Positions 1 to 8,646 are shown, counted from the stretch's first letter. The stretch is DNA of 43,809 nucleotides from Methylobacter sp. (GCA_026399025.1 JAPLRU010000059.1:1-43809), one strand, 5' to 3'. The notes: generated by a model from the sequence alone, not told the origin. Translations and numbers: made by a program.

Positions 1-294
1 AATCCAGTCGGTAATATCCGAAAAACGCCCCTCAATAAAAGACTGATGCCATTCATCGGATATGCCGTATAAGCTGCAAAAAGCAAGACCGAACAAAGCA
101 AGTGTAACGGGTCGATTGAACAGATGGCTAAAACCGCGCCATGCCAGGATTCCCATTATAAAATAAGCTCCGGCATGAAGAATTTTATCCTGCATGGAAA
201 ATACATGAGGAATCGGTAACGAAGATTGGTCGGAAAGCCAGTAAATGAACAGGCAATAAAGGAACAACCCCATGAAATCTAAAATCTTAACCAT
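1..294 (-). CDS. VanZ-like family protein, partial (N-terminal 98 residues)
   Basis: The frame is open from an ATG at 294 down to the window edge, so the C-terminus is missing. The visible part is hydrophobic with at least two membrane segments. It ends in a DEWHQSF-x-EGR-x-SD-x-TDW block, which is the signature of VanZ-like small membrane proteins. Such proteins are widespread and mostly uncharacterised; the name comes from a teicoplanin-resistance locus, and resistance should not be inferred. It is divergent from the DUF455 gene, with only about 15 bases between the two starts, so the promoters of the two genes must overlap the neighbouring coding region. Confidence 0.8.
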   Translation of the reverse strand, partial: MVKILDFMGLFLYCLFIYWLSDQSSLPIPHVFSMQDKILHAGAYFIMGILAWRGFSHLFNRPVTLALFGLAFCSLYGISDEWHQSFIEGRFSDITDWI

Positions 295-309
295 TGCTGT
301 TTGGCCGTC

Positions 310-1104
310 ATGAATAATTTATTTGAATTTGCCGAAGCGTTTTTTCATCGGATCGATATCGATCAAAAGTTGGCGCTGACTCATCAGGCTTGGCATGCTT
401 GTAGCGCCGGAGAATTAACATACAGCTCATGCCGCCCGGCATTACCGATTGATCAAGTAAAGTTTCCCGAGCGACCGGCGCTATTGGCTCCGCGTCAAAT
501 GCCCCGGCGGAAATTAACGACAGTCGAGGGTGTGGCGGCTTTCTTTCACGCCATTGCCCATGTTGAATTCGTCGCGATTTATCTGGCTTGGGATATTTTG
601 TATCGCTTTCGCGACATGCCTGAGCAATTTTATCAGGATTGGCTGCGTGTTGCCGATGAAGAAGCTCAGCATTTTGCATTGATCAGGGCGCATTTACGGA
701 TTATGCAGGTCGATTACGGCGATTTACCCGCGCACAGCGGTTTATGGGATCACGCCAAGGACACCGCCGATGACTTATTAGCTCGGCTGGCAATGGTGCC
801 TCGCTGTATGGAAGCGCGCGGCTTGGACGTAACGCCAGCACTTATTGAAAAATTCGCCGCACTGGGCGATGATGCAAGCGTGGCGATTTTAACGCGTATT
901 CTGACTGACGAAATCGGGCATGTGCAGCTAGGTTCCGACTGGTTTAAGTTTGTTTGCCGACAACGCGGTTTTGAAGTTGAAGCCAAATACCGTGAGTTAA
1001 TCGATCACTATTATGTTGGCGGCAAACCTAAAGGCCCGTTTAACCGAGAATTACGCAAAATTGCCGGCTTTTCCGATGCCGAAATCGATTGGCTGGAATG
1101 TTAA
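310..1104 (+). CDS. DUF455 ferritin-like protein
   Basis: A 264-residue protein of the DUF455/COG2833 ferritin-like family. Metal-ligand type motifs are spread over predicted helices: HVEFVAIYLAWD, DEEAQHF (E-x-x-H) and DEIGHVQLG (E-x-x-H). These fit a di-iron four-helix bundle. The family is distantly related to MiaE-type hydroxylases, but its substrate is not established. I chose the ATG at 310 over an in-frame TTG at 301 because the family normally begins shortly before the LFE-x-A segment. No strong ribosome binding site is visible for either start. It stands alone on the plus strand before the MCE operon, from which it is separated by about 165 bases. Confidence 0.75.
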   Translation: MNNLFEFAEAFFHRIDIDQKLALTHQAWHACSAGELTYSSCRPALPIDQVKFPERPALLAPRQMPRRKLTTVEGVAAFFHAIAHVEFVAIYLAWDILYRFRDMPEQFYQDWLRVADEEAQHFALIRAHLRIMQVDYGDLPAHSGLWDHAKDTADDLLARLAMVPRCMEARGLDVTPALIEKFAALGDDASVAILTRILTDEIGHVQLGSDWFKFVCRQRGFEVEAKYRELIDHYYVGGKPKGPFNRELRKIAGFSDAEIDWLEC

Positions 1105-1270
1105 ATTAAGCGTACCGCATTAATTCACTGCGAAGGCCCGGAGTTCCTATCTTGATTTTCGGTAACGACACCGCTATCAAAAATAATAGATCGCAGAATA
1201 GTTACACCCTTTGTTCATAAACCTTGTGTCTTCGTGCTGATATGCCATTAACGGAGAACCGGAAACAACC

Positions 1271-2410
1271 ATGACAGACACACGAACAAATCAGGATATA
1301 CCGCCGACATTGGAACTCGTTAAGCACGACAGCGGGCAATCTTGCGTCAAATTATCAGGCAGTTGGAATCTTCGCAGCTTGGTTGCCGCGCCCGAACTCA
1401 ACCTTAAAATCAGCTCATACGCAACTGATAAAAATATGCGATGGGATATCGATTCGGTTCAGGTAGTGGATAGCGCAGGCGCGTTGATGCTTTGGAAAGC
1501 ATGGGGAAAAAAGCTGCCGGTCGGGTTGCAGCTAAAACCGGAACATCGGCATTTATTCGAACGCTGGCAGGCTCAAGAAATTCCCGAGCCCAAACCGGTC
1601 TATTCCAGCTCAAACCCGGTTATTAAATACGGCAATCAACTGTTTGCCGATTTTTGGCGACAGCTATTAAAATTGGTGACCTTATTAGGCCGACTGGTTC
1701 TGGATATAGGCTACCTGCTGCTGCACCCTGGCGAAACGCCTTGGTCGGAAATTTCCATTACCATTTATGAATCCGGGGTTAGGGCTTTGGGTATCACCGC
1801 CTTGGTGGGCTTTTTGATCGGCATCGTGCTCAGTTATTTGTCGGCCTTGCAACTGAAGATTTTCGGCGCGGAGATTTACATTATCGACATTCTGGGTCTG
1901 AGCGTCATTCGTGAATTGGGGCCTTTGTTAGCGGCTATTTTGGTTGCAGGCCGTTCCGGTTCGGCAATGACGGCGCAAATCGGCATCATGCGGGTAACCG
2001 AGGAGCTTGATGCGCTGTCGGCAATGGGCATATCCCATTCCTTGCGGCTGACGCTACCCAGAGTAACCGCGTTGACCGTCGTTCTGCCGCTGATCAGCGT
2101 ATGGACCAGCGCTATGGCGCTGATAGGCGGCATGGTTTCGGCACAAAATACCCTGGATATTAGCTATCAGCAATTTTTCCTTAAATTACCGGATGTGGTG
2201 CCTCTGGTTAACGTTTTTATCGGCCTGGGAAAAAGCGCGGTTTTCGGTTTGATGATTGCGCTGATTGCCTGTCATTTTGGTTTTAGGATCAAGCCGAATA
2301 CCGAAAGTCTGGGCAATGAAACCACTAATTCGGTAGTGGCGGCCATTACCGTGGTGATTATGGTCGATGCGGTATTCGCTATTTTATTTATGAATATAGG
2401 AACGCCATGA
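1271..2410 (+). CDS. MlaE-family ABC transporter permease with fused N-terminal STAS domain
   Basis: A 379-residue inner-membrane permease. Residues about 10-100 form a STAS-like domain (the MlaB role), ending in the DSAGALMLW segment typical of STAS folds. Residues about 115-375 are the MlaE permease, with the conserved RELGPLLAAILVAGRSGSAMTAQIG stretch and several hydrophobic segments. A GGAGA site lies about 12 bases before the ATG. It overlaps the following ATPase gene by 4 bases (ATGA), which indicates translational coupling. It is the first gene of a four-gene lipid-transport operon. The fusion means that no separate mlaB is needed here, unlike the second Mla operon in this window. Confidence 0.9.
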   Translation: MTDTRTNQDIPPTLELVKHDSGQSCVKLSGSWNLRSLVAAPELNLKISSYATDKNMRWDIDSVQVVDSAGALMLWKAWGKKLPVGLQLKPEHRHLFERWQAQEIPEPKPVYSSSNPVIKYGNQLFADFWRQLLKLVTLLGRLVLDIGYLLLHPGETPWSEISITIYESGVRALGITALVGFLIGIVLSYLSALQLKIFGAEIYIIDILGLSVIRELGPLLAAILVAGRSGSAMTAQIGIMRVTEELDALSAMGISHSLRLTLPRVTALTVVLPLISVWTSAMALIGGMVSAQNTLDISYQQFFLKLPDVVPLVNVFIGLGKSAVFGLMIALIACHFGFRIKPNTESLGNETTNSVVAAITVVIMVDAVFAILFMNIGTP

Positions 2411-3306
2411 ACGATTCATACGCAATACAGCTGGAACATATCTGGACCCAGTTCGGCGATCCCGACAAGGGCGGCAAAGTTATTCATAAAGATATTAATC
2501 TCTGCTTGGAATATGGCGAAATTTTAGGCTTAGTCGGCGCATCGGGTTCCGGCAAGACGACGTTGTTACGTGAAATTATCGGGCTTCAAACCCCCAGCCA
2601 AGGTGAGGTATTCGTAATGGGGCGGTCTTTAAAAAATGCCGATTCCGATCATGGTCACCGGCTGCGTAACAACTGCGGCGTACTGTTTCAGAAGGGCGCA
2701 TTATTTAGCGTTTTAAATGTTTTCGATAATATTGCTTTTCCGCTACGGGAACTGGGCTTGGCGGATGAAGAATTGATTGCGCGCATTGTGTTTATGAAAC
2801 TGACTATGGTTGGCTTGGACGCCCATGACGCATGGTTAAAACCGGCCGATTTATCCGGCGGTATGATTAAACGGGTGGCGCTAGCCCGAACTATGGTTCT
2901 TGAACCGGAGCTGTTGCTGCTTGATGAGCCGACCGCGGGTCTTGACCCCCTTTCCAGCGAGGATTTTGTCAGCCTGCTGTCCGGGTTGCATAAAGATCTT
3001 CATTTTACGGTAGTCATGGTGACTCACGATTTGGATATATTAAGAGATTTATGCACCCAAATTGCGGTGCTGGCGGACAATGAGTTGGTGGCTTTGGGTA
3101 CGCTGAATTCCGTCTTAAATTGCAAGCACCCTTTTGTACAGAAATTTTTTCACAATAAGCGCGCTGAGCGAGTATTTCAATATATCGCCAAGGATGGTGT
3201 GTATGCCGTACACCCGCCGGGAGCGGGTTCGGCAATCGCCAAGGATGGTGTGTATGCCGTACACCTGCCGGGAGCGGACGCGGTTCAGGGAGTTACTCAT
3301 GGGTAG
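2407..3306 (+). CDS. MlaF-like ABC transporter ATPase with repeat-bearing C-terminus
   Basis: A 299-residue ATPase that energises the MCE lipid transporter. Walker A is GASGSGKTT (residues 44-52), the ABC signature is LSGG in the segment LSGGMIKRVALAR, Walker B is LLLLDEPTAGLD, and the H-loop is VTHD. Homologues normally stop soon after the end of the nucleotide-binding domain. This one has a C-terminal tail containing two copies of a 17-residue unit starting IAKDGVYAVH (nucleotides 3184-3285), which looks like an inserted repeat. The 3' end overlaps the start of the MCE gene by 8 bases in a different frame, so the tail also supplies that gene's ribosome binding site. Confidence 0.9.
   Translation: MNDSYAIQLEHIWTQFGDPDKGGKVIHKDINLCLEYGEILGLVGASGSGKTTLLREIIGLQTPSQGEVFVMGRSLKNADSDHGHRLRNNCGVLFQKGALFSVLNVFDNIAFPLRELGLADEELIARIVFMKLTMVGLDAHDAWLKPADLSGGMIKRVALARTMVLEPELLLLDEPTAGLDPLSSEDFVSLLSGLHKDLHFTVVMVTHDLDILRDLCTQIAVLADNELVALGTLNSVLNCKHPFVQKFFHNKRAERVFQYIAKDGVYAVHPPGAGSAIAKDGVYAVHLPGADAVQGVTHG
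3184..3285 (+). repeat. Two tandem 51-base repeats in frame inside the ATPase gene
   Basis: Units are 3184-3234 and 3235-3285. They are nearly identical over the first 40 bases and diverge at the end. Each contains the inverted arms GTGTA/TACAC around TGCCG. Both are multiples of three and keep the ATPase frame open, adding 34 residues. The composition is unlike a transporter C-terminus. Confidence 0.85.
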
Positions 3307-4213
3307 AGAAAATCATGCACTGATGACCGGTCTGTTTTTGATTGCTTTAGTGGCGCTAACGACGGCGGTTATTTTCTGGATCGGCACCATGAATCAGGAG
3401 CGCAATCAATACGTTATTTCAACACGGGCATCTGTTTCCGGGCTAAACCCTGAATCGACGGTGTTTTACCGGGGCATAGCGGTAGGCAAGGTGCTCAATG
3501 TTCAGTTTGACCCTTTAGATTCCAGCATTATCCTTGTTCCGATTGAGGTCGATAAGAACGTCGTGCTGAGTAAAAGCGTTTACGCAACCTTACGCTTGAA
3601 AGGAGTAACCGGGTTAACCCAGATTCAGCTGGAAGATTCGGGAGCCATAACCGAACCGTTGCCTGCTGGGAATAGCCCGATGACACGTATTCCGTTAGTG
3701 CCGTCAATGGCTGATAAGTTGATGGACTCAGGAGAAGAACTTTTGCATAAAGCCGACCATTTAATGCAGCGGCTGAGTGCGATATTAAACGATGAAAATG
3801 AAAAAAATATCGGCGGTATTCTCAGCAACATGAAAACATTAACCGACAAACTTTCCGAGTTGCAAAAAAGCATTGATACGGCTCTCTCCGGAATACCGGC
3901 ATTGACTACCGACGCTCGAAAAACCTTAACCAATGTCAATGCATTGGCTAACGATTTACAGGGATTATCCAGGCAAATGCAAAATCTTAGCAGCAAAGCC
4001 GAAAATCTTGTCGATGACGGTAGAGCTACCGGTGATACTTTGACGCAGACGACATTGCCGAAAGTTAATAAATTGCTGAGCGAATTACAGACGACCACGC
4101 AGCAAGTAAAAAGAGTTGCGGCGATGCTGGAAAACGATCCGCAGGGATTGTTGCTGGGGCCCACGCAACACGATTCCGGGCCGGGTGAGCCGGGCTATCA
4201 GGAACAACAATGA
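3299..4213 (+). CDS. MCE (MlaD-like) periplasmic lipid-transport protein
   Basis: A 304-residue protein with one N-terminal membrane anchor (about residues 10-30). A single MCE domain follows (about 38-120, including the GLNPESTVFYRGIAVGKV segment), then a long helical region rich in heptads up to about residue 290. The MCE family forms hexameric rings or tubes that carry phospholipids between membranes. The helical extension is the kind that builds a needle or channel across the periplasm. I chose the ATG at 3299, preceded by CAGGGAG, rather than upstream in-frame starts that lie inside the ATPase repeat. It overlaps the lipoprotein gene by 4 bases. Confidence 0.88.
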   Translation: MGRENHALMTGLFLIALVALTTAVIFWIGTMNQERNQYVISTRASVSGLNPESTVFYRGIAVGKVLNVQFDPLDSSIILVPIEVDKNVVLSKSVYATLRLKGVTGLTQIQLEDSGAITEPLPAGNSPMTRIPLVPSMADKLMDSGEELLHKADHLMQRLSAILNDENEKNIGGILSNMKTLTDKLSELQKSIDTALSGIPALTTDARKTLTNVNALANDLQGLSRQMQNLSSKAENLVDDGRATGDTLTQTTLPKVNKLLSELQTTTQQVKRVAAMLENDPQGLLLGPTQHDSGPGEPGYQEQQ

Positions 4214-4731
4214 AATACTTATTGATCGGATGCTTAGCCTTAGTAAGCGCAGGCTGTAGCGTTAGCGCCAAGCCACCTGTACTGCATGATTTCGGTTGGC
4301 TTGCATCAACGACGACTGGTCAGAGCAAAGCCTCGATTGACATCAATGCGCCGACTTGGCTGTGGGATAACCGTATTCGTTATCGACTACTTTATTCCTC
4401 GCCCTCCCAAGTCAGGTTCTACGGATTGGATCGCTGGATTGCTTCCCCGCCTGAATTATTTGCACAGTTGTTGGGTTTTAGTGCTAAGGCTCAAGATTAT
4501 GCATTGATCATTCGGCTGGAGGATTTTGAACAGCAATTTGATGCGCCGGATCGAGCTCGCGTAGTGCTGCGTTTCTTTGCCGAAGCGTATTCCGCCAAGA
4601 ATAAACAGAAGCTGGGCTCACAGGAATTTTATCTGCAACAGCCGACTAAAACGCCCGATGCAGCCGGTGCTATCAGCGGTTTTATCGATTTGACGAGGCA
4701 GGCTAAGGAAAAAATTGAAGACTGGCGCTGA
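4210..4731 (+). CDS. ABC-type transport auxiliary lipoprotein (PqiC/YmbA-like)
   Basis: A 173-residue lipoprotein. The N-terminus MKYLLIGCLALVSAGCS has a lipobox (VSAGC), giving a mature lipid-modified cysteine at about residue 16. The rest matches the PqiC-like auxiliary component by its position and by a SQEFYLQQP-type C-terminal strand region. PqiC-like proteins sit in the outer membrane and receive the end of an MCE tunnel. The ATGA overlap with the MCE gene makes it the last gene of the operon. It gives this transporter an outer-membrane end, which the second Mla operon in the window does not encode locally. Confidence 0.78.
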   Translation: MKYLLIGCLALVSAGCSVSAKPPVLHDFGWLASTTTGQSKASIDINAPTWLWDNRIRYRLLYSSPSQVRFYGLDRWIASPPELFAQLLGFSAKAQDYALIIRLEDFEQQFDAPDRARVVLRFFAEAYSAKNKQKLGSQEFYLQQPTKTPDAAGAISGFIDLTRQAKEKIEDWR

Positions 4732-5315
4732 AGTTATCGGATCATCGGGAATAGCCGAGCTATTGTTGGGGGCGGCAAAAGTAGAGACTTTAGGCGGGAA
4801 TAACGCCCACTTTCCTTTAGGCAAAAAAAACTCCCAATGCCGGTGGGGCAAAGGGAGAAAAGATGTACAGATACTGGATAGTTCTGGACTTTCACACTAC
4901 GAGGAGGTACATGAAACTTTTGGAGATCGGATATTAAACTGGGATCTCATGGCAAGATGGCTTTAATAGCGACGCTTGCAAATATTTAGTTGAAAAGATG
5001 TCGGAGAAACTCGTTAGAGGTCTATGAGGATACCTAATCGATATATTTTATCAAACCGATTAGATCCGACTTTGCTGTTCGATGGATTAAAATTATACGG
5101 AGGTAGTCATATGCTTACAATACAGCTGCAAAGCAATAGATTATTTCAATTTTGTTGATAGTTATTAACGAGTACGGCTGAATCTAAAAAATAGATTCCC
5201 AGTCAAGACGATAGAAAGGATTTGAAGGTATAGCGAGAGTGCTTTAATAGGGAGTGGTATTTGCAAAACGCTTGCTTGCCATGTTCAGAGCACCTAAACA
5301 TGGCAAAAATCGCTG
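4732..5315. other. 584-base intergenic region with two strong ribosome-binding sites before mini-ORFs
   Basis: No convincing gene spans this stretch. It holds a nested hairpin at about 4830-4857 (CTCCC/GGGAG outside TGCC/GGCA). A GAGGAGGTAC followed by ATG at 4911 opens an 8-codon reading frame ending at 4937. A GGAGG at 5099-5103 before ATG 5111 opens a 15-codon frame ending at 5158. These could be leader peptides, relics of a lost gene or a transcribed small RNA. The translation of the longer overlapping frame at 4715-4966 does not look protein-like. Confidence 0.4.
5276..5306 (-). terminator. Hairpin downstream of sspB
   Basis: Perfect 10-base stem TTGCCATGTT/AACATGGCAA with an 11-base loop, 10 bases beyond the sspB stop. 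On the minus strand it is followed only by a short GTTTTG stretch, so it is a weak intrinsic terminator candidate. Confidence 0.5.
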
Positions 5316-5693
5316 TCACTTTACAATACGTAAATTCGGTTTGGCTGGCGGTTTTTTTACCGGCGGCGGCTCATCGTCGTCACTATCTTCTTGATCGAAG
5401 ATCATACCTTTACCGTTTTCTTTAGCGTAGATTGCCAATACTGCGCTTACCGGCGTGCTGATACGCATGGGTTTCCCACTGAATCGGGCATTAAATTCAA
5501 TTTCTTCGTTGCCGAGAGAGAGCCCCTGAATTGCTTGCGGTCTTATATTTAAAACGATTTTGCCGTCTTCAATAAACTCTTTCGGTAAAATTGCATTGGG
5601 GTTTTCTGCATCCACCAGAAGATGCGGTGTTAGGCTGTTATCGATAATCCATTCGTAAATTGAACGGATTAAATAGGGCTTTAGAGAAGTCAT
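5316..5693 (-). CDS. sspB: ClpXP protease specificity-enhancing factor SspB
   Basis: 125 residues, the usual SspB layout. A folded substrate-binding domain (residues about 1-98, starting MTSLKPYLIRS) is followed by an acidic flexible linker (QEDSDDDEPP) and a basic C-terminal tail ending PNLRIVK, the ClpX-docking type motif. SspB tethers ssrA-tagged proteins and the RseA fragment to ClpXP. It lies 11 bases downstream of sspA, in the same order as in Escherichia coli and Pseudomonas, so the two are co-transcribed. Confidence 0.95.
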   Translation of the reverse strand: MTSLKPYLIRSIYEWIIDNSLTPHLLVDAENPNAILPKEFIEDGKIVLNIRPQAIQGLSLGNEEIEFNARFSGKPMRISTPVSAVLAIYAKENGKGMIFDQEDSDDDEPPPVKKPPAKPNLRIVK

Positions 5694-5704
5694 GTGGCTG
5701 GCTT

Positions 5705-6337
5705 TTATTTTAAAGGCTCGATCATTTCTTTTTCGGCTTCGCTCAAGCTGCGTTTAAAAGCGGCTCTGTTGAATATGCGTTGCGCATAATTGGTAATGAC
5801 ATCGTTCGGTGTCGATACATCTATACCTATGCTGGGTAGGCGCCACAATAAAGGCGCGATGACACAATCGATCAGTGAAAACTCATCACTCATAAAATAC
5901 GGTCTGGCAGCAAAAATAGGCGCAGCTGACAATATACTTTCTCTGAGCATTTTTTTGGCGCGGGCGGATTTTTTCTCCCCGGAAAATAGAATCTCGTCGA
6001 GCAACTGATACCAATCCTGATCGATGCGCTTAATCAGCATTCTGGCGTTAGCTCTTGAAACCGGGTCCATTTGATGTAAAGGCGGATGTGGAAAACGTTC
6101 ATCCAAGTATTCCATAATGATGCGCGAGTCGTAAAGAACCAAGTCGCGTTCAATCAGTGTCGGTGATGTGCCGTTGGGATTAAGCTCCAATAAATCCTCA
6201 GGCGGCTCATTCGGGTCATAATATTCAATGTCTGCGACAACACCTTTCTCGTGCAAAACAAAGCGGGCGCAGTGGCTCATCGCACATGTGGGTGATGAGA
6301 AAAGCGTCATTACAGATTTACGAGTAATATTTGTCAC
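5705..6337 (-). CDS. sspA: Stringent starvation protein A (GST-fold RNA polymerase-associated factor)
   Basis: 210 residues. A thioredoxin-like N-terminal half starts around KSVMTLFSSPTC, and a glutathione-S-transferase C-terminal half follows. The EYYDPNEPPEDLLELNPNGTSPTLIERDLVLYDSRIIMEYLDERFPHPPL layout is typical of SspA, which binds RNA polymerase and acts in stationary-phase and acid responses. I chose the GTG at 6337, preceded by AAAAGAGG at a good distance, over a TTG at 6346 that falls inside the ribosome binding site. That start also matches the short lead before SVMTLF in E. coli SspA. A TATAAT element lies about 45 bases upstream. Confidence 0.93.
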   Translation of the reverse strand: MTNITRKSVMTLFSSPTCAMSHCARFVLHEKGVVADIEYYDPNEPPEDLLELNPNGTSPTLIERDLVLYDSRIIMEYLDERFPHPPLHQMDPVSRANARMLIKRIDQDWYQLLDEILFSGEKKSARAKKMLRESILSAAPIFAARPYFMSDEFSLIDCVIAPLLWRLPSIGIDVSTPNDVITNYAQRIFNRAAFKRSLSEAEKEMIEPLK

Positions 6338-6382
6338 GAATAACAACCTCTTTTAAGACGTGTAGGGCAGTAAAAAAAGGGC

Positions 6383-6388
6383 ATTATA
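6383..6388 (-). promoter_or_regulatory. Probable -10 element for sspAB
   Basis: A consensus TATAAT on the minus strand, about 45 bases before the GTG start of sspA and downstream of the petC hairpin. The -35 region is poor. It suggests that sspAB has its own promoter in addition to any read-through from the pet genes. Confidence 0.45.
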
Positions 6389-6437
6389 CATGATTGGCGA
6401 GGTTTTTATTTACAGTTGTTGCGTAAAATGTTGGGGC

Positions 6438-6462
6438 GATGGGCTGCGTTGCTCAGCCCATC
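6438..6462 (-). terminator. Hairpin after petC
   Basis: Perfect 9-base stem GATGGGCTG/CAGCCCATC with a 7-base loop, about 35 bases downstream of the petC stop. It lacks a good T-tract on the minus strand, so termination may be partial. Confidence 0.5.
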
Positions 6463-6497
6463 TTATAGTTCCGATAACTATGCTTCCCTTTGAAGAA

Positions 6498-7217
6498 CTA
6501 ATCGATGTCCTTCCAGTATTCTTTTTTCAGCAGATAAGCCACAACTATAAACATCAAAATGAAAAATATCGCGTATTTTCCGATACGCTGTCTTTCAAGT
6601 TGCACTGGCTCACCGGCATACACCAGGAAATTGACCAAGTCATTAACGAAAATATCAAATTCTCCTTCAGATAAGGTACCCGGTTTTTCAAGAACTAACT
6701 TAGTATATTCTTTGCCCCATATGTTCTTTTTAGGTTCCGCATGCTGATCTCCTTGCAATTGCCACAGCGGATTAGGCATGGCAGTATCCTCAAAAATCAG
6801 GTTGTTTACCCCTCTAGGACTTTTGGGGTCGATATAATAGCTTTTTAAATAGCTGTACAACCAATCCGCACCACGCGATCTGGCAATTAACGACAAGTCG
6901 GGCGGCTGAATGCCAAACCACTTTTCAGCGTCATGAGCATTCATCGCGGAGTGCAATTGATCATAGATATTGGCTCCTTCCGGTGCAATATCCTTCAATA
7001 TCTTTTTTGGATCGACATTAATATCAAGAGCAATGCGTAGATAACGAATATGCTTAATTGAATGACAGCCAAGACAATAAGTAACGAAGTGTTTCGCCCC
7101 CCGTTGCAATGAGTCATTGCTGGAAAGATCAACATTCGCTTTTTGCAGCTCAATGCCTTCCGAGGCGGCCCCCCCAAAAGAGAGTAATAACAAAAATAAC
7201 GCTATTAAATTTTTCAT
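6498..7217 (-). CDS. petC: Cytochrome c1 of the bc1 complex
   Basis: 239 residues. A cleavable signal peptide (about residues 1-18) leads into a haem-binding CLGCH at residues 48-52. The downstream DTAMPNPLW motif provides the likely axial methionine. A single membrane anchor near the C-terminus (about 212-232) is followed by a short basic tail. Cytochrome c1 takes electrons from the Rieske centre and passes them to a soluble cytochrome c. It starts one base after the petB stop and is the last gene of petABC. Confidence 0.95.
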   Translation of the reverse strand: MKNLIALFLLLLSFGGAASEGIELQKANVDLSSNDSLQRGAKHFVTYCLGCHSIKHIRYLRIALDINVDPKKILKDIAPEGANIYDQLHSAMNAHDAEKWFGIQPPDLSLIARSRGADWLYSYLKSYYIDPKSPRGVNNLIFEDTAMPNPLWQLQGDQHAEPKKNIWGKEYTKLVLEKPGTLSEGEFDIFVNDLVNFLVYAGEPVQLERQRIGKYAIFFILMFIVVAYLLKKEYWKDID

Positions 7218-7218
7218 A

Positions 7219-8646
7219 TTAATCCAGACTCCCTTTTACTTTTTTTACTAACCGACTGATAACGTTTTTTATGCCTTCGGGATTAGGTTGTCTGGTAAAA
7301 GAAGAGCCTTTAAAAGCAGAATGACCAATTTCAGTAGCTGCCGGCTTTAATACGGTAATTTCCTCAATTAACGTAGGCAGTTGTTCCTCAAGGGTATGTA
7401 GTTGCTCCTCAAGACTATGTACTTTGGTTAACCTTTTCGGTACCGGCTTGGTTTTCTCCCAGCGGGTATAAATAGGCATTAACAGAAAAAATCCAAAATA
7501 AATCGTGGTAAAAAGTCGAGCAAAAATAGTTGCTGTCGGTGTGGCAGGTTGTGTGCCTAAATAACCTAAGGCCAGAAAGCTGATTACAAATAAGCACAAA
7601 GCTTTTTTATAAATGCCGCCGCGGTAACGAATTGATTTGACCGGACTACGATCCAACCAAGGCAGCAAAAATAACACGACAATCGCACCGCCCATACCGA
7701 TGACGCCGGCAAACTTATCGGGAATCGCTCTTAAAATGGCGTAAAAGGGTGTGAAATACCAGACTGGCGCTATATGCTCCGGCGTTTTCATCGGATCGGC
7801 GGGAATGAAATTTGCGTGCTCAAGAAAATAACCGCCCATTTCAGGCATATAAAAAATAACCGTGGCGAAAAACAACATGAAAACGCCCACACCGACCAAA
7901 TCCTTAACCGTGTAGTAAGGATGAAATGGAATGCCGTCTACAGGATGTCCCCAAGGATCCTTGAGTTTTTTGATTTCAATGCCGTCAGGGTTGTTAGAGC
8001 CCACTTCATGTAATGCGACGATATGTAAAAACACCAGCATAACTAAAGCCAGCGGTACCGCAATAACATGAAAAGCGAAGAATCGGTTCAAGGTTGCGTC
8101 GGAAACAACATAGTCGCCTCTGAGCCAGAGCGATAGGTCATCACCGATAACAGGGATGGCGCTGAACAACGAGATAATAACCTGCGCACCCCAGTAGGAC
8201 ATTTGCCCCCAAGGCAACAAATAGCCCATAAAGGCTTCGGCCATTAACGCGACAAACAACAACATGCCGAAAATCCAGATCAGTTCGCGCGGATGCTTGA
8301 ATGAACCGTAAAGCAAGCCTCTGAACATGTGCAGATAAACAACAATAAAAAATGCCGATGAACCGGTCGAATGCATGTAGCGAATCAGCCACCCCCAGTT
8401 TACATCGCGCATGATGTATTCCACGGAATCGAATGCCAGCTTGGCATCCGGTTTATAGTTCATCGTTAAAAATATACCGGTCAAAATCTGGTTAACCAGC
8501 ACCAACAAAGCCAGTGAACCAAAGAAATACCAAAAATTGAAATTTTTGGGCGCGTAATAATGCGCCATGTGCTCATTCCAGAGTTTGGTTAACGGAAAAC
8601 GCTCCAAAAACCAATCGTTTACTTCAGTTATGCGGCTACGTTTCAT
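7219..8646 (-). CDS. petB: Cytochrome b of the bc1 complex, with C-terminal extension
   Basis: 475 residues. The b-type haem ligands lie in the RYMHS...VVYLHMFRGLLYGS and FHVIAVP...FLHIVALHE segments. The Qo-site PEWY motif is replaced by PVWY, a variant I associate with beta- and gammaproteobacterial enzymes. Multiple membrane segments end near residue 395. The last 70 residues or so are an extension with a heptad-like region (LEEQLHTLEEQL) and a basic tail, longer than in most homologues. It overlaps petA by 4 bases and is adjacent to petC, so the operon is petA-petB-petC. Confidence 0.95.
   Translation of the reverse strand: MKRSRITEVNDWFLERFPLTKLWNEHMAHYYAPKNFNFWYFFGSLALLVLVNQILTGIFLTMNYKPDAKLAFDSVEYIMRDVNWGWLIRYMHSTGSSAFFIVVYLHMFRGLLYGSFKHPRELIWIFGMLLFVALMAEAFMGYLLPWGQMSYWGAQVIISLFSAIPVIGDDLSLWLRGDYVVSDATLNRFFAFHVIAVPLALVMLVFLHIVALHEVGSNNPDGIEIKKLKDPWGHPVDGIPFHPYYTVKDLVGVGVFMLFFATVIFYMPEMGGYFLEHANFIPADPMKTPEHIAPVWYFTPFYAILRAIPDKFAGVIGMGGAIVVLFLLPWLDRSPVKSIRYRGGIYKKALCLFVISFLALGYLGTQPATPTATIFARLFTTIYFGFFLLMPIYTRWEKTKPVPKRLTKVHSLEEQLHTLEEQLPTLIEEITVLKPAATEIGHSAFKGSSFTRQPNPEGIKNVISRLVKKVKGSLD

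Noticed and set aside
3184..3285. Possible CRISPR-like repeats
   Set aside because: Only two directly adjacent units with no spacers, inside a coding region.
4715..4966. 83-codon frame after the PqiC-like gene
   Set aside because: It overlaps the end of the lipoprotein gene, has no ribosome binding site and has a repeat-like, low-quality translation.
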